From: CAWBCR01 sp963787375
GTDB taxonomy: Bacteria > Chloroflexota > Anaerolineae > Aggregatilineales > UBA3940
DNA: 64,000 nucleotides
NCBI GenBank assembly: GCA_963787375.1
Contig: CAWBCR010000018.1
Span: 57,189 to 121,188, forward strand
Reading direction: 5' to 3'
The translations under genes were made by a program, and so were the position numbers. The notes under the pieces were generated by a model. That model worked only from the letters and a program-made list of their open reading frames with translations, was not told where the DNA came from and did no database searches. Shown piece after piece: positions 30,705 through 39,427 of this stretch. Position 1 is the stretch's first letter. Every line of letters starts with the position of its first letter.

Positions 30705-31382
30705 ATGACACTCGATCTGGACAACCTCTCCCGGCTCGACCTGCCCTACCACAACCTGGTGCTGACCGGCTTTCTGGGTGTGGGCAAGTCGACCATTGCG
30801 CAGCGCATCTCCAGCCAGTTGGGCGTCGATTTCTTCGATCTGGACGAGGTAATCGAGCTGCACGAGCTGATGAGCATCGCCAAGATCCGCGAGTTGTATG
30901 GCGACTCGCGCCTGAGGGCGCTGGAGCACGAGCAGTGCCGCCAGGTGGCGCTGATGCGCCGCTCGGTGGTGGTCGTGCCCGGTTCGGTGCTGCTCGACGA
31001 GCGCAACTTCGCCCCGCTGACCGAGACGTCTTCGGTCGTCATCTTGAGCTGTGAGCTGGGCGAGGCACTGCGGCGGCTGCACCTTTCGAGTGAGCAGCAC
31101 TACCGCGACGAGGTCATCCGGCGGCGCATGTTGAGCCGCCTGCGCCGCGAGCACGCGGTCATCAACGACACGCGCCTGATCCAGCTTGATACGACGCACC
31201 TGTCGGTTGAAGAAGAGAGCGATATGTTGATCCGCTACTGGTTGACCGGCGAGCCGCAGGGCCCGCTGTTTCGCTTTGGGCCGCCGCCGCGCTTCAAGCC
31301 GCCGCACCGCGCCCCGGTTGGCCTGTCGACGCGCGTTCGGCCCGGCTGGCAGGCTCCCGGCGAAGAGGAGCCCGCTACATAA
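30705..31382 (+). CDS. shikimate kinase-like P-loop protein
   Basis: A 225-residue P-loop NMP-kinase-fold protein. Walker A is GFLGVGKST (residues 22-30), the DLD-x2-IE motif follows (FFDLDEVIE), and a GDSRLRALEHE segment parallels the G-E-x2-F-R-x2-E of shikimate kinases. The usual substrate-contacting GGG is replaced by VVVPGSVLL, and the C-terminus carries a proline-rich extension (FRFGPPPRFKPPHR). It may therefore not be a functional AroK, and no other aromatic-pathway gene is nearby. A strong terminator follows. Confidence 0.78.
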   Translation: MTLDLDNLSRLDLPYHNLVLTGFLGVGKSTIAQRISSQLGVDFFDLDEVIELHELMSIAKIRELYGDSRLRALEHEQCRQVALMRRSVVVVPGSVLLDERNFAPLTETSSVVILSCELGEALRRLHLSSEQHYRDEVIRRRMLSRLRREHAVINDTRLIQLDTTHLSVEEESDMLIRYWLTGEPQGPLFRFGPPPRFKPPHRAPVGLSTRVRPGWQAPGEEEPAT

Positions 31383-31386
31383 ACAG

Positions 31387-31414
31387 CAGGAGCCGCGAGG
31401 GTTCGCGGCTCCTG
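31387..31414. terminator. bidirectional terminator
   Basis: CAGGAGCCGCGA (31387-31398) and TCGCGGCTCCTG (31403-31414) form a perfect 12-bp stem with a 4-nt loop, followed by TCTTTG. It separates two convergent genes. Confidence 0.85.
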
Positions 31415-31430
31415 TCTTTGTGACGAGAAG

Positions 31431-31709
31431 CTAGCTTTGCGATTCGTCAACCCCGACCACCTGCTCGATGTCGGGGAAGAACTGGCGGACAGTCCCTTCG
31501 ACCCAGCCGCGCAGCGTGTGCGGCGAGAGCGGGCAGCCCACGCACGCGCCACCCAGTTCGACTTTGAGTATCCTGCCGTCAAAGTCAATCAGGTGAACCC
31601 AGCCGCCGTGATACTGCTCGATATAGGCGCTGAGGAACTCGACCAGCCCCTTCATCCGCGCCTGATTGTCGAGCGACTCGTCAGGCTTATACTGCGGTAT
31701 GCTGCTCAT
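31431..31709 (-). CDS. Nfu-type Fe-S cluster carrier (NifU C-terminal domain)
   Basis: A 92-residue NifU-like protein with the cluster-binding motif GGACVGCPLSPHTL (C-x2-C) and the following HTLRGWVEGTV helix. Such proteins accept and hand over Fe-S clusters; the cysteine desulfurase 3.4 kb upstream may supply sulfur. It is transcribed divergently from the M23 peptidase gene. Confidence 0.87.
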   Translation of the reverse strand: MSSIPQYKPDESLDNQARMKGLVEFLSAYIEQYHGGWVHLIDFDGRILKVELGGACVGCPLSPHTLRGWVEGTVRQFFPDIEQVVGVDESQS

Positions 31710-31904
31710 GTTGCCTTCCTTCCGCGAACCATCCAGCGTACAGCCTCAGTATACGTCACACACCCGATGTCCGACACTGACACTTCTCCCCTTTGATTCA
31801 GCCGGATATCCCAAGTGCGCTGCCGCAGCGGGCAATGTCAGGCGCAGTGAGGCGATATCTGATCATGTGGCACTCAGACGGGTTAAGCCTGTAAACTATG
31901 GGCG

Positions 31905-32636
31905 ATGAAACGCGCAGCAATCGTCCTGAACATCCTGCTGGCCCTGGCCGTGATATCCGCGTGGGGCGCGCGGCCTGCGGCGGCGCAGACTCCCATTCCA
32001 TTGACGCCGCCCCCGCCGCCCGCCTCGCCGCCGTTCCGGCTGCCGTTCGATACCCCGCCGGGTCCCGCCACCTGGACCCTCACGCAGTGGTATGGCAATA
32101 CGCAGTTCGCCTATCACTGGCGGGCGAAGTACTACGAGGCCGGGCAGGGCTTCCACTTCGGCATCGACTTCTCCGCGCCATGTGGCACGCCCGTCGTGGC
32201 GATTGGTGACGGCGTTGTCACCTTTGTCGACGCGGCCAATCACGGCTCAGGCCCGCACAACTTCATCATCGACTACGGCAACGGGTTCGCCTCACTGTAC
32301 GGCCACCTGCTGGAGCGCTCGCCGCTGAATGTCGGTGACGCCGTCACGCGCGGGCAGGTGGTCGGCAAGACCGGCGACCCCGACCTGACCTGCACGTCGC
32401 GCCCGCATCTGCACCTTGAGATCCGCGACACCAGCCTGCATTACGCCTACAACCCGGTGCTATTCATCGACGCCGACTGGGACAGCCTGGCGCTGTTCGT
32501 GACGCCTAGCGGCTTTGAGCAGGACCTCGACCATCCGCAGCGCTGGGTGACGCCCTACGACCAGCCGCCGGTCGATTTCTGGGCAGGCCCACTCAACGAC
32601 TACCTGCATCCCTGGCCCCCGGACTGGTCGCGATGA
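31905..32636 (+). CDS. secreted M23-family metallopeptidase (LytM/NlpD-like)
   Basis: A 243-residue exported protein with a signal peptide (MKRAAIVLNILLALAVISAW...AAAQ) and a proline-rich stretch, then an M23 zinc-peptidase domain. The zinc-binding motifs are HFGIDF (H-x3-D), the YGHLLER active-site histidine region and RPHLHLEI (H-x-H). These enzymes usually cut peptidoglycan cross-bridges or regulate amidases. The final 50 residues, rich in Trp and Pro, are outside the domain. The next gene overlaps by 4 nt (ATGA), so the two are translationally coupled. Confidence 0.92.
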   Translation: MKRAAIVLNILLALAVISAWGARPAAAQTPIPLTPPPPPASPPFRLPFDTPPGPATWTLTQWYGNTQFAYHWRAKYYEAGQGFHFGIDFSAPCGTPVVAIGDGVVTFVDAANHGSGPHNFIIDYGNGFASLYGHLLERSPLNVGDAVTRGQVVGKTGDPDLTCTSRPHLHLEIRDTSLHYAYNPVLFIDADWDSLALFVTPSGFEQDLDHPQRWVTPYDQPPVDFWAGPLNDYLHPWPPDWSR

Positions 32637-33760
32637 GCCGCATCACGCCGCTGCTTCTGGCCGTCGCTGCGCTGGCGCTGGCTGCCTGCGCGCCGCAGCC
32701 GGTGGTCACGCCGCCCTCGTCTGGCTCCCCCAGCCCGACTCCGCCACCCATTCCTACCATGCCCGGCGGCGCGTCTACTCCGACCGCCACGACAGCTCCC
32801 ACCTCGATCCCGTTCATCCCGGCGCAGACCCGCCTCACCGATCCGGGCTGCTGCACCGGCGCGTTCTGGTCGCCCGACGGGCAGCAGGTGCGCTACATCG
32901 ACCTGCCGGACGGCGCGGCGCGGGCCGGCATCTACGGTGTGCCGATCACCGGCGGCGCACCGCAGCTTGTCAGCGATACGGTAGGTAGCTTCAGCCCCGA
33001 CGGACGCTATCTGTCCTTCCTCAACCGCCAGTACCTGACCATCGTCCGCGACCTCGCCGTCGACCGCTCGTGGGTGGTGCCCAGCGATGGGCGCGCGGTG
33101 GTGTTCTCGCCGCACAGCGTGCGGCTGGCATGGACTACAGTTGTTGTGGCAGGGGTATACGGCGACCGCCGCACCGACATTTACGTGTCTGACCTCGACG
33201 GCAGGAACGCGCAGCAGGTCGTCTCGGTGCGCGGCGGCGGGCTGGCCGGCTGGCTCGATGACGAGCGGCTGCTGGTTGTGGGGCTGGTTGATGCGCAGGG
33301 CGATCATCCGGCGTTCGGCGGGCTGTCCAGCATCTCGGTGGTCGACGGCACACGCGTCGACCTACTGCCTAACGCCTTCATCCGCTCGATACAGCCCTCG
33401 CCCGGTGGTGATTGGATTCTGGTCGCCATCGCTTTCGACCAGGCAGAGCCGCAAAACGATGGCATGTGGATCATCCACTCCGCCGACGCCGTGCTGCGCA
33501 AGCTCGACGTAGTCGGCAGCGCGCAGTGGCGTGACGCCTCGCATCTGGTCGTGATCCCGATGGAGCCGGGGGCCGACAGTTTTCGGCTGGTGCAGGTCGA
33601 CGCTGCCAGCGGCGCAATCACCCCGCTCACCGACCCGGCCACGTTCTCCTTCCGCGTGCTGGCCGCCGAGTGGCGCGTCTCACCCGAAGGCGCGCACGTG
33701 GTCTACCTCAACGCCGCCGATCAGGCGCTGTGGGCCTTCGACCTGCCACCGCTGAAATAA
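32633..33760 (+). CDS. lipoprotein with TolB/WD40-like beta-propeller
   Basis: A 375-residue lipoprotein with lipobox LALAAC at 14-19 and a Pro/Thr/Ser linker to about residue 60. The remainder repeats short beta-propeller segments (FWSPDGQQVRYIDL, SFSPDGRYLSFL, FSPHSVRLAWTT, QPSPGGDWILVAI). TolB-like propellers mediate protein or ligand binding on the cell surface. It is translationally coupled to the M23 peptidase through an ATGA overlap, suggesting a shared envelope function. No enzymatic residues are recognised. Confidence 0.85.
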   Translation: MSRITPLLLAVAALALAACAPQPVVTPPSSGSPSPTPPPIPTMPGGASTPTATTAPTSIPFIPAQTRLTDPGCCTGAFWSPDGQQVRYIDLPDGAARAGIYGVPITGGAPQLVSDTVGSFSPDGRYLSFLNRQYLTIVRDLAVDRSWVVPSDGRAVVFSPHSVRLAWTTVVVAGVYGDRRTDIYVSDLDGRNAQQVVSVRGGGLAGWLDDERLLVVGLVDAQGDHPAFGGLSSISVVDGTRVDLLPNAFIRSIQPSPGGDWILVAIAFDQAEPQNDGMWIIHSADAVLRKLDVVGSAQWRDASHLVVIPMEPGADSFRLVQVDAASGAITPLTDPATFSFRVLAAEWRVSPEGAHVVYLNAADQALWAFDLPPLK

Positions 33761-33820
33761 CCTCTTCCTCGTGTGAAAAAGTTGAGCAAACTTGCGCCGC
33801 CGTAGGGGCAATGTCTTTTA

Positions 33821-33867
33821 CCCCTCTCCCCAGCGAGCGGATAGGAGGGGGCCAGGGGGTGAGGGTG
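33821..33867. repeat. C/G-rich intergenic hairpin repeat, family 2 copy 1
   Basis: CCCCTCTCCCC...GGAGGGGGCCAGGGGGTGAGGG, lying between two convergent genes. Similar elements lie at 48315-48374 and 53096-53160, each running from a C-rich CTCCCC start to a G-rich TGAGGG end. Confidence 0.65.
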
Positions 33868-33868
33868 A

Positions 33869-34786
33869 TCACAACAATCGCGGCTGATCTGACTCGTGGG
33901 GTGGTTCCGGCGGCGTGATGACGATGGCATCCAGTCGCGCCGCCAGCGCGTCGAAGTCGAGCGCGTCGGGGTCCAGCGCGACTGCGCCCGACTTAAGCAA
34001 CGCCTCGCAGCCGCTGCCGCCGCCGGTCACGGCGAACACTTCCCGGTGCTGCGCCCGCGCGCGGTGCGCGGTGACCATGCTGCCGCCGTCCTCCCCCGAC
34101 TGCACGACGATGACCGCGCGGCTCAGCCCGCTGGTGATCCGGTTGCGGGCGATGAGCGCTTGCTTGCTGACCTGCGCCTCGGGGTGAACCTCGCACAGCA
34201 CCGCTCCGCAGTGTTCGATCTCGCCGGCCAGCGCGACATTCTGGCGCGGGTAAACGGCGCTGACGCCGCAGCCCAGCACGGCCAGCGTCCGCCCACCGGC
34301 CTCCAGCGCGCCGCGATGCGCTGCCGTGTCGACGCCCAGCGCCAGCCCACTGACGATGGTCCAGCCACGCGCCACCAGTTCGTGCGCGATGCGCTGCGCC
34401 AGCGCCGCGCTATCCCGCGTTGGCGTGCGCGTCCCGACCACGGCTACCGCATGCGGGTCAGCAGCGGGATCGAGCGCGCCGCGCACGAACAGCACCGGCG
34501 GGGCATGCTCGCTGAGCAGCAGGTTGGCCGGATAATCCCGATCTTCCCAGGTGACGGTCTGGACGCCCTGCGCGGCGAAGCGCGCAACCTCGGCTTCGGC
34601 GGCAGGCAGGTCGATGCGCGCCAGCGCGGCAGCGATCTTTGGTCCGATGTGCCGCACCTGCTGGATTTCGTCAGGCGCGGCGGTGAGCACCGCCTCCAGG
34701 CTGCCGAAGTGCCGCAGCAGCCGCGTGATCGACTTGCCGCCGACACCCGCCTGCGTGGTCAGCGCCACCCAGTGCGCGGTGCTCAT
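33869..34786 (-). CDS. dprA: DNA-processing protein DprA
   Basis: DprA loads RecA on incoming single-stranded DNA during natural transformation. The 305-residue protein starts at ATG 34786 (MSTAHWVALTT); the longer open frame upstream is antisense of the acetyltransferase gene. An N-terminal helix-hairpin-helix-like part (VRHIGPKIAAAL) precedes the Rossmann-like core with AVVGTRTPTRDS, SGLALGVDTAAHRGAL, TLAVLGCGVSAVYPRQN, and the ARNRITSGLSRAVIVVQ and GSMVTAHRA segments typical of DprA. The C-terminal winged-helix domain is missing or very short. It overlaps the GNAT gene by 4 nt (ATGA). Confidence 0.92.
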   Translation of the reverse strand: MSTAHWVALTTQAGVGGKSITRLLRHFGSLEAVLTAAPDEIQQVRHIGPKIAAALARIDLPAAEAEVARFAAQGVQTVTWEDRDYPANLLLSEHAPPVLFVRGALDPAADPHAVAVVGTRTPTRDSAALAQRIAHELVARGWTIVSGLALGVDTAAHRGALEAGGRTLAVLGCGVSAVYPRQNVALAGEIEHCGAVLCEVHPEAQVSKQALIARNRITSGLSRAVIVVQSGEDGGSMVTAHRARAQHREVFAVTGGGSGCEALLKSGAVALDPDALDFDALAARLDAIVITPPEPPHESDQPRLL

Positions 34787-35265
34787 CCGCCGGACTGCGC
34801 CGGGTCTGCCGTCTCCAGGCGCATGCTCAGGTAGATCACCGGCTCCGGGCCGTTGCCCAGCTCCAGGAGCGAACGGCGCTTGTCCTGAAAGCCCAGCCGG
34901 CGGTACAGCGCCGCCGCGCGCGGGTTGGCCTCCGCCGCGCCGATCTCCACTTCGGGCAGACCCTGCTCGCGGGCGATGGCCAGCAGCGTCTCGATCAGCT
35001 GCGTGCCGACGCCCATGCAGCGGTAGCCCTCTGCGACGATCAGGTCGCTGATCTCCGCGACGCGCCCCCAGCGCGCCACCTGTCCGTAAGCGACGACCTG
35101 CGCGTTGACCTGCGCCACCAGCCCCCACACTAGCTCGCGCTGCTGGCGGCTAATGGTGCCGTCCAGCCAGACCCTCACGGCCTGCCGCGTGCGCTCTGGC
35201 CAGCAGGCCAGTTGCAGCGCGAACGCGTCTTCAATTTGAACCAGGCGTAGCGTCAGTCCTTCCAT
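34783..35265 (-). CDS. GNAT-family N-acetyltransferase
   Basis: A 160-residue GNAT protein. The acetyl-CoA-binding segment RCMGVGTQLIETLLA (R-x2-G-x-G) and the C-terminal NPRAAALYRRLGFQDKR motif are typical. The acceptor is unknown; position before dprA and after queA in a tight minus-strand series suggests co-transcription rather than shared function. Confidence 0.87.
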   Translation of the reverse strand: MEGLTLRLVQIEDAFALQLACWPERTRQAVRVWLDGTISRQQRELVWGLVAQVNAQVVAYGQVARWGRVAEISDLIVAEGYRCMGVGTQLIETLLAIAREQGLPEVEIGAAEANPRAAALYRRLGFQDKRRSLLELGNGPEPVIYLSMRLETADPAQSGG

Positions 35266-35273
35266 CGTTCTCT

Positions 35274-36347
35274 CTATAGAATCAGCATGGCGTCGCCAAA
35301 GGAGTAGAAGCGATAGCCCTCCTGCTGGGCGACCCGGTAAGCGTTCAGCATCGTCTCACGCCCCGCGAACGCGCTGACCAGCATCAGCAGCGTCGAGCGC
35401 GGCAGGTGAAAGTTGGTGATCATCGCGTCGACAGCCCGGTAGCGGTAGCCGGGCCGGATGTACAGGTCGGTCGTCGCGTCGATGGCCATCACGGGTCGCC
35501 ACGGGCACAGGTCCCCGGCGGCTTCGTACGGGTCGCCGTGGATGCCCGCGCTGCGCAGCGCGGCGGTTTCCAGCATGCGCACACTGGTCGTGCCCACCGC
35601 GATGATCCGCCCACCGGCCAGCTTGCCCTCGTTGATAATGCGCGCCTCATCGGTGGGCAGGATCGCCCGCTCGGTGTGCATGTGGTGGTCCTCGATGTGT
35701 TCCTCGGTCACCGGCTGGAACGTGTCCAGCCCGATGTGCAGCGTGCAGTGCGCCATCAGCACACCCTTGCGCCGCAGGTCGACCAGCAGTTCGGGTGTGA
35801 AATGCAGCCCGGCGGTCGGCGCGGCAGCCGATCCGGGGTCGTGGGCATAGACCGTCTGGTAACGTTCCGGGTCGTCGAGCTTCTCGTGGATGTAGGGTGG
35901 CAGCGGAATTTCGCCCAGCGCGTCGAGCAGCGGCCCAATCGGCGCGTCGAAGCGCATCACCCGCTCCGACCGCTCGCCCTCGGCAATGACCGTGCCGCCG
36001 ACCTGCGCGCCGTTCCCCTCGAACGCCAGCCGCGTCCCCTCGCCGACACCCTTCCCCCCGACCAGCCCGCGCCACGTCTGGTCGCCTTCGCGCCGCAGCA
36101 GCAGGAATTCGATCCTGCCGCCGGTCGGCACTTTGTGGCCGTGCAGTCGCGCCGGGATGACCCGCGTCTGGTTGAAGACCAGCACGTCGCCGGGGCGCAG
36201 GTACTCGCCGATGTCGCGAAAGTGGCGGTGTGTCAGGCTGCCGTCGGCCCGGTTCAGCACCAGCAGCCGCGACGCGTCGCGCGGCTCGATGGGCGTCTGC
36301 GCGATCTGCTCCGGCGGCAGGTCATAGTCAAAGTCGCTGGTGTTCAT
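35274..36347 (-). CDS. queA: S-adenosylmethionine:tRNA ribosyltransferase-isomerase QueA
   Basis: QueA transfers and isomerises the ribose of AdoMet onto 7-aminomethyl-7-deazaguanine in tRNA to form epoxyqueuosine. The 357-residue protein has the family start FDYDLPPEQIAQTPIEPRD, the SRLLVLNR segment, the PTAGLHFTPELL motif, the conserved HIGLDTFQPV segment, and the C-terminal ITNFHLPRSTLLMLVSAF. The start lies 3 nt after the corrected stop of the DUF2905 gene. It is part of a compact minus-strand series ruvB-DUF2905-queA-GNAT-dprA. Confidence 0.96.
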   Translation of the reverse strand: MNTSDFDYDLPPEQIAQTPIEPRDASRLLVLNRADGSLTHRHFRDIGEYLRPGDVLVFNQTRVIPARLHGHKVPTGGRIEFLLLRREGDQTWRGLVGGKGVGEGTRLAFEGNGAQVGGTVIAEGERSERVMRFDAPIGPLLDALGEIPLPPYIHEKLDDPERYQTVYAHDPGSAAAPTAGLHFTPELLVDLRRKGVLMAHCTLHIGLDTFQPVTEEHIEDHHMHTERAILPTDEARIINEGKLAGGRIIAVGTTSVRMLETAALRSAGIHGDPYEAAGDLCPWRPVMAIDATTDLYIRPGYRYRAVDAMITNFHLPRSTLLMLVSAFAGRETMLNAYRVAQQEGYRFYSFGDAMLIL

Positions 36348-36350
36348 CGC

Positions 36351-36600
36351 CTACTTGTTCAACAACCGGATAACGACGTTCAGCACAACTGTCAGGACGA
36401 ACGCTCAACAGCAGCATGCTGACAATCGGCACGAAGCACGACACACGCCCGTTGGCGCTCTGCCAGCGGATGTCGCCCGGCAGGCTGCCCAGCCGGTTGA
36501 GGCCCGGCACTTTGCTCGCCAGCCAGAGCAGCCCGCCCAGCGCCGCGATGCCGACCCCGGCCACAACCAGCCATTTGCCGAAAGAGTCTAACTGGAACAT
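36351..36600 (-). CDS. DUF2905 small membrane protein (one frameshift)
   Basis: An 80-residue-class membrane protein with two helices. The first part (FGKWLVVAGVGIAALGGLLWLASKV...LGSLPGDIRW) is typical DUF2905, including the conserved LPGDI loop. As given, the frame runs on to 36328 with a non-family tail, but dropping one base at about 36400 produces the expected hydrophobic end (LLLSVVLTVVLNVVIRLLNK) and a stop at 36351-36353, 3 nt before queA. Genomic linkage to ruvB and queA is common for this family. The function is unknown. Confidence 0.85.
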
Positions 36601-36621
36601 CCCTGCAACCCTGTCACAGCC

Positions 36622-37663
36622 TCAAAACAGCCTCGGCTGGTCGCCGCGCGTATCCTCGATGCCCAGATGCTTGTAGGCGTGCGGCGTCGCCACCCGACCG
36701 CGCGGCGTGCGCTCCAGAAAGCCAAGCTGAAGAAGATAGGGTTCGTACACGTCCATGATCGTGTCCGACTCTTCGCTGATGGCCGCAGCGATGGTCTCCA
36801 GCCCCACCGGCCCGCCGCCGAATTTCTCGATGATGGTGTGCAGCACGCGCCGGTCGATGTCGTCCAGCCCCAGCTCGTCGATCTCCATCAGGTTCAGCGC
36901 TTCCTGCGCCACCGCCGCCGTGATCACCCCGTCGGCGCGCACCTGTGCGAAGTCGCGCACGCGCCGCAGCAGCCGCAGCGCCACGCGCGGCGTGCCGCGC
37001 GCCCGGCGGGCCAGTTCCGCGGTGCCGTCCGGCTCGATGGGCACGTTCAGCATGCGTGGCGGCCCGCTCAATGATCCGCGTCAGCGCTTCCTCGCCGTAA
37101 AAGTCGAGGCGGTACACCGCACCGAAGCGCGCCCGCAGCGGTGCGGTCATCAACGCCAGCCGCGTCGTCGCCCCGATCACCGTGAAGCGCGGCAGCTTCA
37201 ACCGGATGCTGCGCGCGCTGGGCCCCTTGCCCACCACGATGTCCAGCGCGTAGTCCTCCATCGCCGGGTACAGCACCTCCTCGACCGCACGGCCCAGCCG
37301 GTGCACCTCGTCGATAAACAGGATGTCGCCTTTGCGCAGGTTGGTCAGGATCGCCGCCAGGTCGCCGGCCCGCTCGATCACCGGCCCGGCGGTCACCCGG
37401 ATGTTGACGCCCATCTCGTAGGCCATCACGTGGCTGAAGGACGTTTTGCCCAGCCCCGGCGGGCCGTAGAACAGGATGTGATCCAGCGCCTCCCCGCGAG
37501 ACTTGGCCGCTTCGATCAGGATGCTCAGTTGCTCGACCAGCATATCCTGCCCGTAAATGTCACTCAGCGCGCGCGGGCGCAGCGCGGCGTCGATGTTGGT
37601 GATCTCGTCGGTTTGCTTCTTGCCGGAGACCAGACGCTCGTCGTCATGGCCGTCGTCTGTCAT
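36622..37663 (-). CDS. ruvB: Holliday junction helicase RuvB (one frameshift)
   Basis: RuvB drives branch migration with RuvA. The N-terminal ATPase is intact: ALRPRALSDIYGQDMLVEQL, Walker A FYGPPGLGKTSFSH and Walker B DILFIDEVHRL, with sensor I GATTRLALMTAPLRARFG. At about 37057 an extra base shifts the frame (in ...TRIIERAA), after which the normal domains II and III continue in another frame (RMLNVPIEPDGTAELARRARGTPR ... GFLERTPRGRVATPHAYKHLG) to the stop at 36622. The repaired length is about 346 residues, normal for the family. Decay of an essential recombination gene is unlikely, so error is favoured. Confidence 0.94.
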
Positions 37664-37837
37664 AACGTGTCCTTAATGCCTGTCGCGGTCAAACAACTGT
37701 TCCACATTATAGCGCACCGGGCATGCCTTGCACGCCGCCTTGTGGAAACAAAGCGATTGCGGAATATGTTCGCCGCAAAGGTGCGCACCGCTCGCCCTTC
37801 GGGCTATAATCCGGCGACGCAACAAGGGAGAACTCAA

Positions 37838-39418
37838 TTGAGCCAATCGCAGCGACGCTACCTGTACGTGGTCGTCTTTTCTTCCGGCCTGGTAACGCTG
37901 GGCCTTGAGCTGAGCGCCTCACGGCTGCTCGGTACGGTGTTCGGCACCAGCAACATCGTGTGGGCCAACATCATCGGGCTGATCCTCCTCTACCTGACAG
38001 CCGGCTACTTCATAGGTGGCCGCCTCGCCGACCGCTCGCCCCATCTCAAATCGTTCTACCGCGTGATCCTGTGGGGGTCGTTCACCGCCGGATTAATCCC
38101 GATGGTCGCCCGCCCGGTGCTGCTGGCTGCTGCCCACGCGGTGATCAGCATCAACGCGGCGGTCCTGGTCGGGTCGTTTGGCGTCACGTTGATCCTGTTC
38201 GCGCTGCCGGTGACGCTGCTCGGCACGGTCTCGCCGTTCGCCATCCGCCTCGCCATTCAGGATACGGCCAGCGCCGGCAAGGTGTCGGGCCGCATCTATG
38301 CCATCTCAACCATCGGCAGCATCATCGGCACGTTTCTGCCGGTGCTGATCATGATCCCGCTGATCGGCACCAACCTGACCTTCCTGCTGCTGGCCGGCCT
38401 GCTGCTGCTGCTGGCGCTGGCCGGCATGGCGACGCTCGGTTGGCAGCGCGCGCTGCGCTGGCTGTGGATGCCGGTCGTGCTGGTGGTGCTGGCGCTGCTG
38501 GTACTGGGGCGCGGCCCCCTGCGCCCGCCGCCGCCCGGTTCGACGCTGCTGTTTGAGGACGAGTCGGCCTACAACTACATCCAGGTCGCCCGCTGGGGCG
38601 AGCAGAATATCCTGCTGCTCAACGAGGGCGAGGGTATCCACTCGGTGTACTATCCGAACTACCCCGACTTCATCGAGACCGGCGGCACGTGGGACTACTT
38701 CCTCGCCGCGCCATTCTTCAACGACCCGCCCTTTCACCTGTCCGATGTGACCAGCATGGCGATGATCGGGCTGGCCGGCGGCACGATCCCCAAGCAGTAT
38801 ACGAAAGTCTTCGGCCCGATCCCGATCGACGGCGTGGAGATCGACCCGGAGATCGTGCGCGTGGGCCGCGAGTACTTCGGCATGAACGAGCCCAATCTGA
38901 ACGTCATTGTGCAGGACGGACGCTACGTGATGACCTTCAGCAAGAAAACCTACGACGTGGTCGGCATCGACGCCTACAAGCTGCCGTATATTCCCTGGAA
39001 CCTGACCACCGTCGAGTTCTTCCAGACGGTGCGAGCCCACCTCAGCGCGCGCGGTGTGGTCGCCATCAACGTCGGACGGACGGTCAGCGACCGCCGTCTG
39101 ATCGAGGCCTTCAGCGCAACGCTCGGCCAGGTGTTCGCCTCGGTGCACGTCATCGACGTGCCAAACACCTGCAACAGCATCCTGGTGGCGACTGTGCAGC
39201 CCACCTCGGCGGACAGCCTGCTGGCGAACCGGGCGCTGCTGCCGTCCGATGTCAACCCGCTGCTGCCCAAGGTGCTGGGCGAGGCCACCAACCAGCTTCG
39301 CCCCACGCCGCAGAGTGGCATCGTCATGACCGACGACCGCGCGCCAACCGAGGTCATGACCGACCTGATCCTCGTCAACTTTGTGCTGGGCGGCGGCAGC
39401 ACGCTGCCCTGCCAGTAG
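37838..39418 (+). CDS. fused membrane / spermidine synthase-like protein
   Basis: A 526-residue protein. The N-terminal 220 residues contain about seven transmembrane helices (LYVVVFSSGLVTLGLELSAS, NIIGLILLYLTAGYFIGG, etc.). The C-terminal part is a spermidine-synthase-like Rossmann methyltransferase fold (SMAMIGLAGGTIPKQY, DGVEIDPEIVRVGREYFG, DVVGIDAYKLPYIP). I choose TTG 37838 because AAGGGAG lies 8 nt upstream; the longer open frame is antisense of ruvB. In many bacteria such fused proteins lack known polyamine activity, and the aminopropyl-donor site is not clear here. A DUF1461-like gene follows by 9 nt. Confidence 0.87.
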   Translation: MSQSQRRYLYVVVFSSGLVTLGLELSASRLLGTVFGTSNIVWANIIGLILLYLTAGYFIGGRLADRSPHLKSFYRVILWGSFTAGLIPMVARPVLLAAAHAVISINAAVLVGSFGVTLILFALPVTLLGTVSPFAIRLAIQDTASAGKVSGRIYAISTIGSIIGTFLPVLIMIPLIGTNLTFLLLAGLLLLLALAGMATLGWQRALRWLWMPVVLVVLALLVLGRGPLRPPPPGSTLLFEDESAYNYIQVARWGEQNILLLNEGEGIHSVYYPNYPDFIETGGTWDYFLAAPFFNDPPFHLSDVTSMAMIGLAGGTIPKQYTKVFGPIPIDGVEIDPEIVRVGREYFGMNEPNLNVIVQDGRYVMTFSKKTYDVVGIDAYKLPYIPWNLTTVEFFQTVRAHLSARGVVAINVGRTVSDRRLIEAFSATLGQVFASVHVIDVPNTCNSILVATVQPTSADSLLANRALLPSDVNPLLPKVLGEATNQLRPTPQSGIVMTDDRAPTEVMTDLILVNFVLGGGSTLPCQ

Positions 39419-39427
39419 GAGCTATCG

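Noticed and set aside
34787..35128. Upstream extension of the dprA frame
   Set aside because: The sequence is Arg/Gly-rich out-of-frame text of the acetyltransferase gene. The DprA family start and an ATGA overlap are at 34786.
36755..37837. N-terminal extension of the spermidine synthase-like frame into ruvB
   Set aside because: The extension is antisense to ruvB and has no motif. A TTG start with AAGGGAG and the first transmembrane helix begin at 37838.
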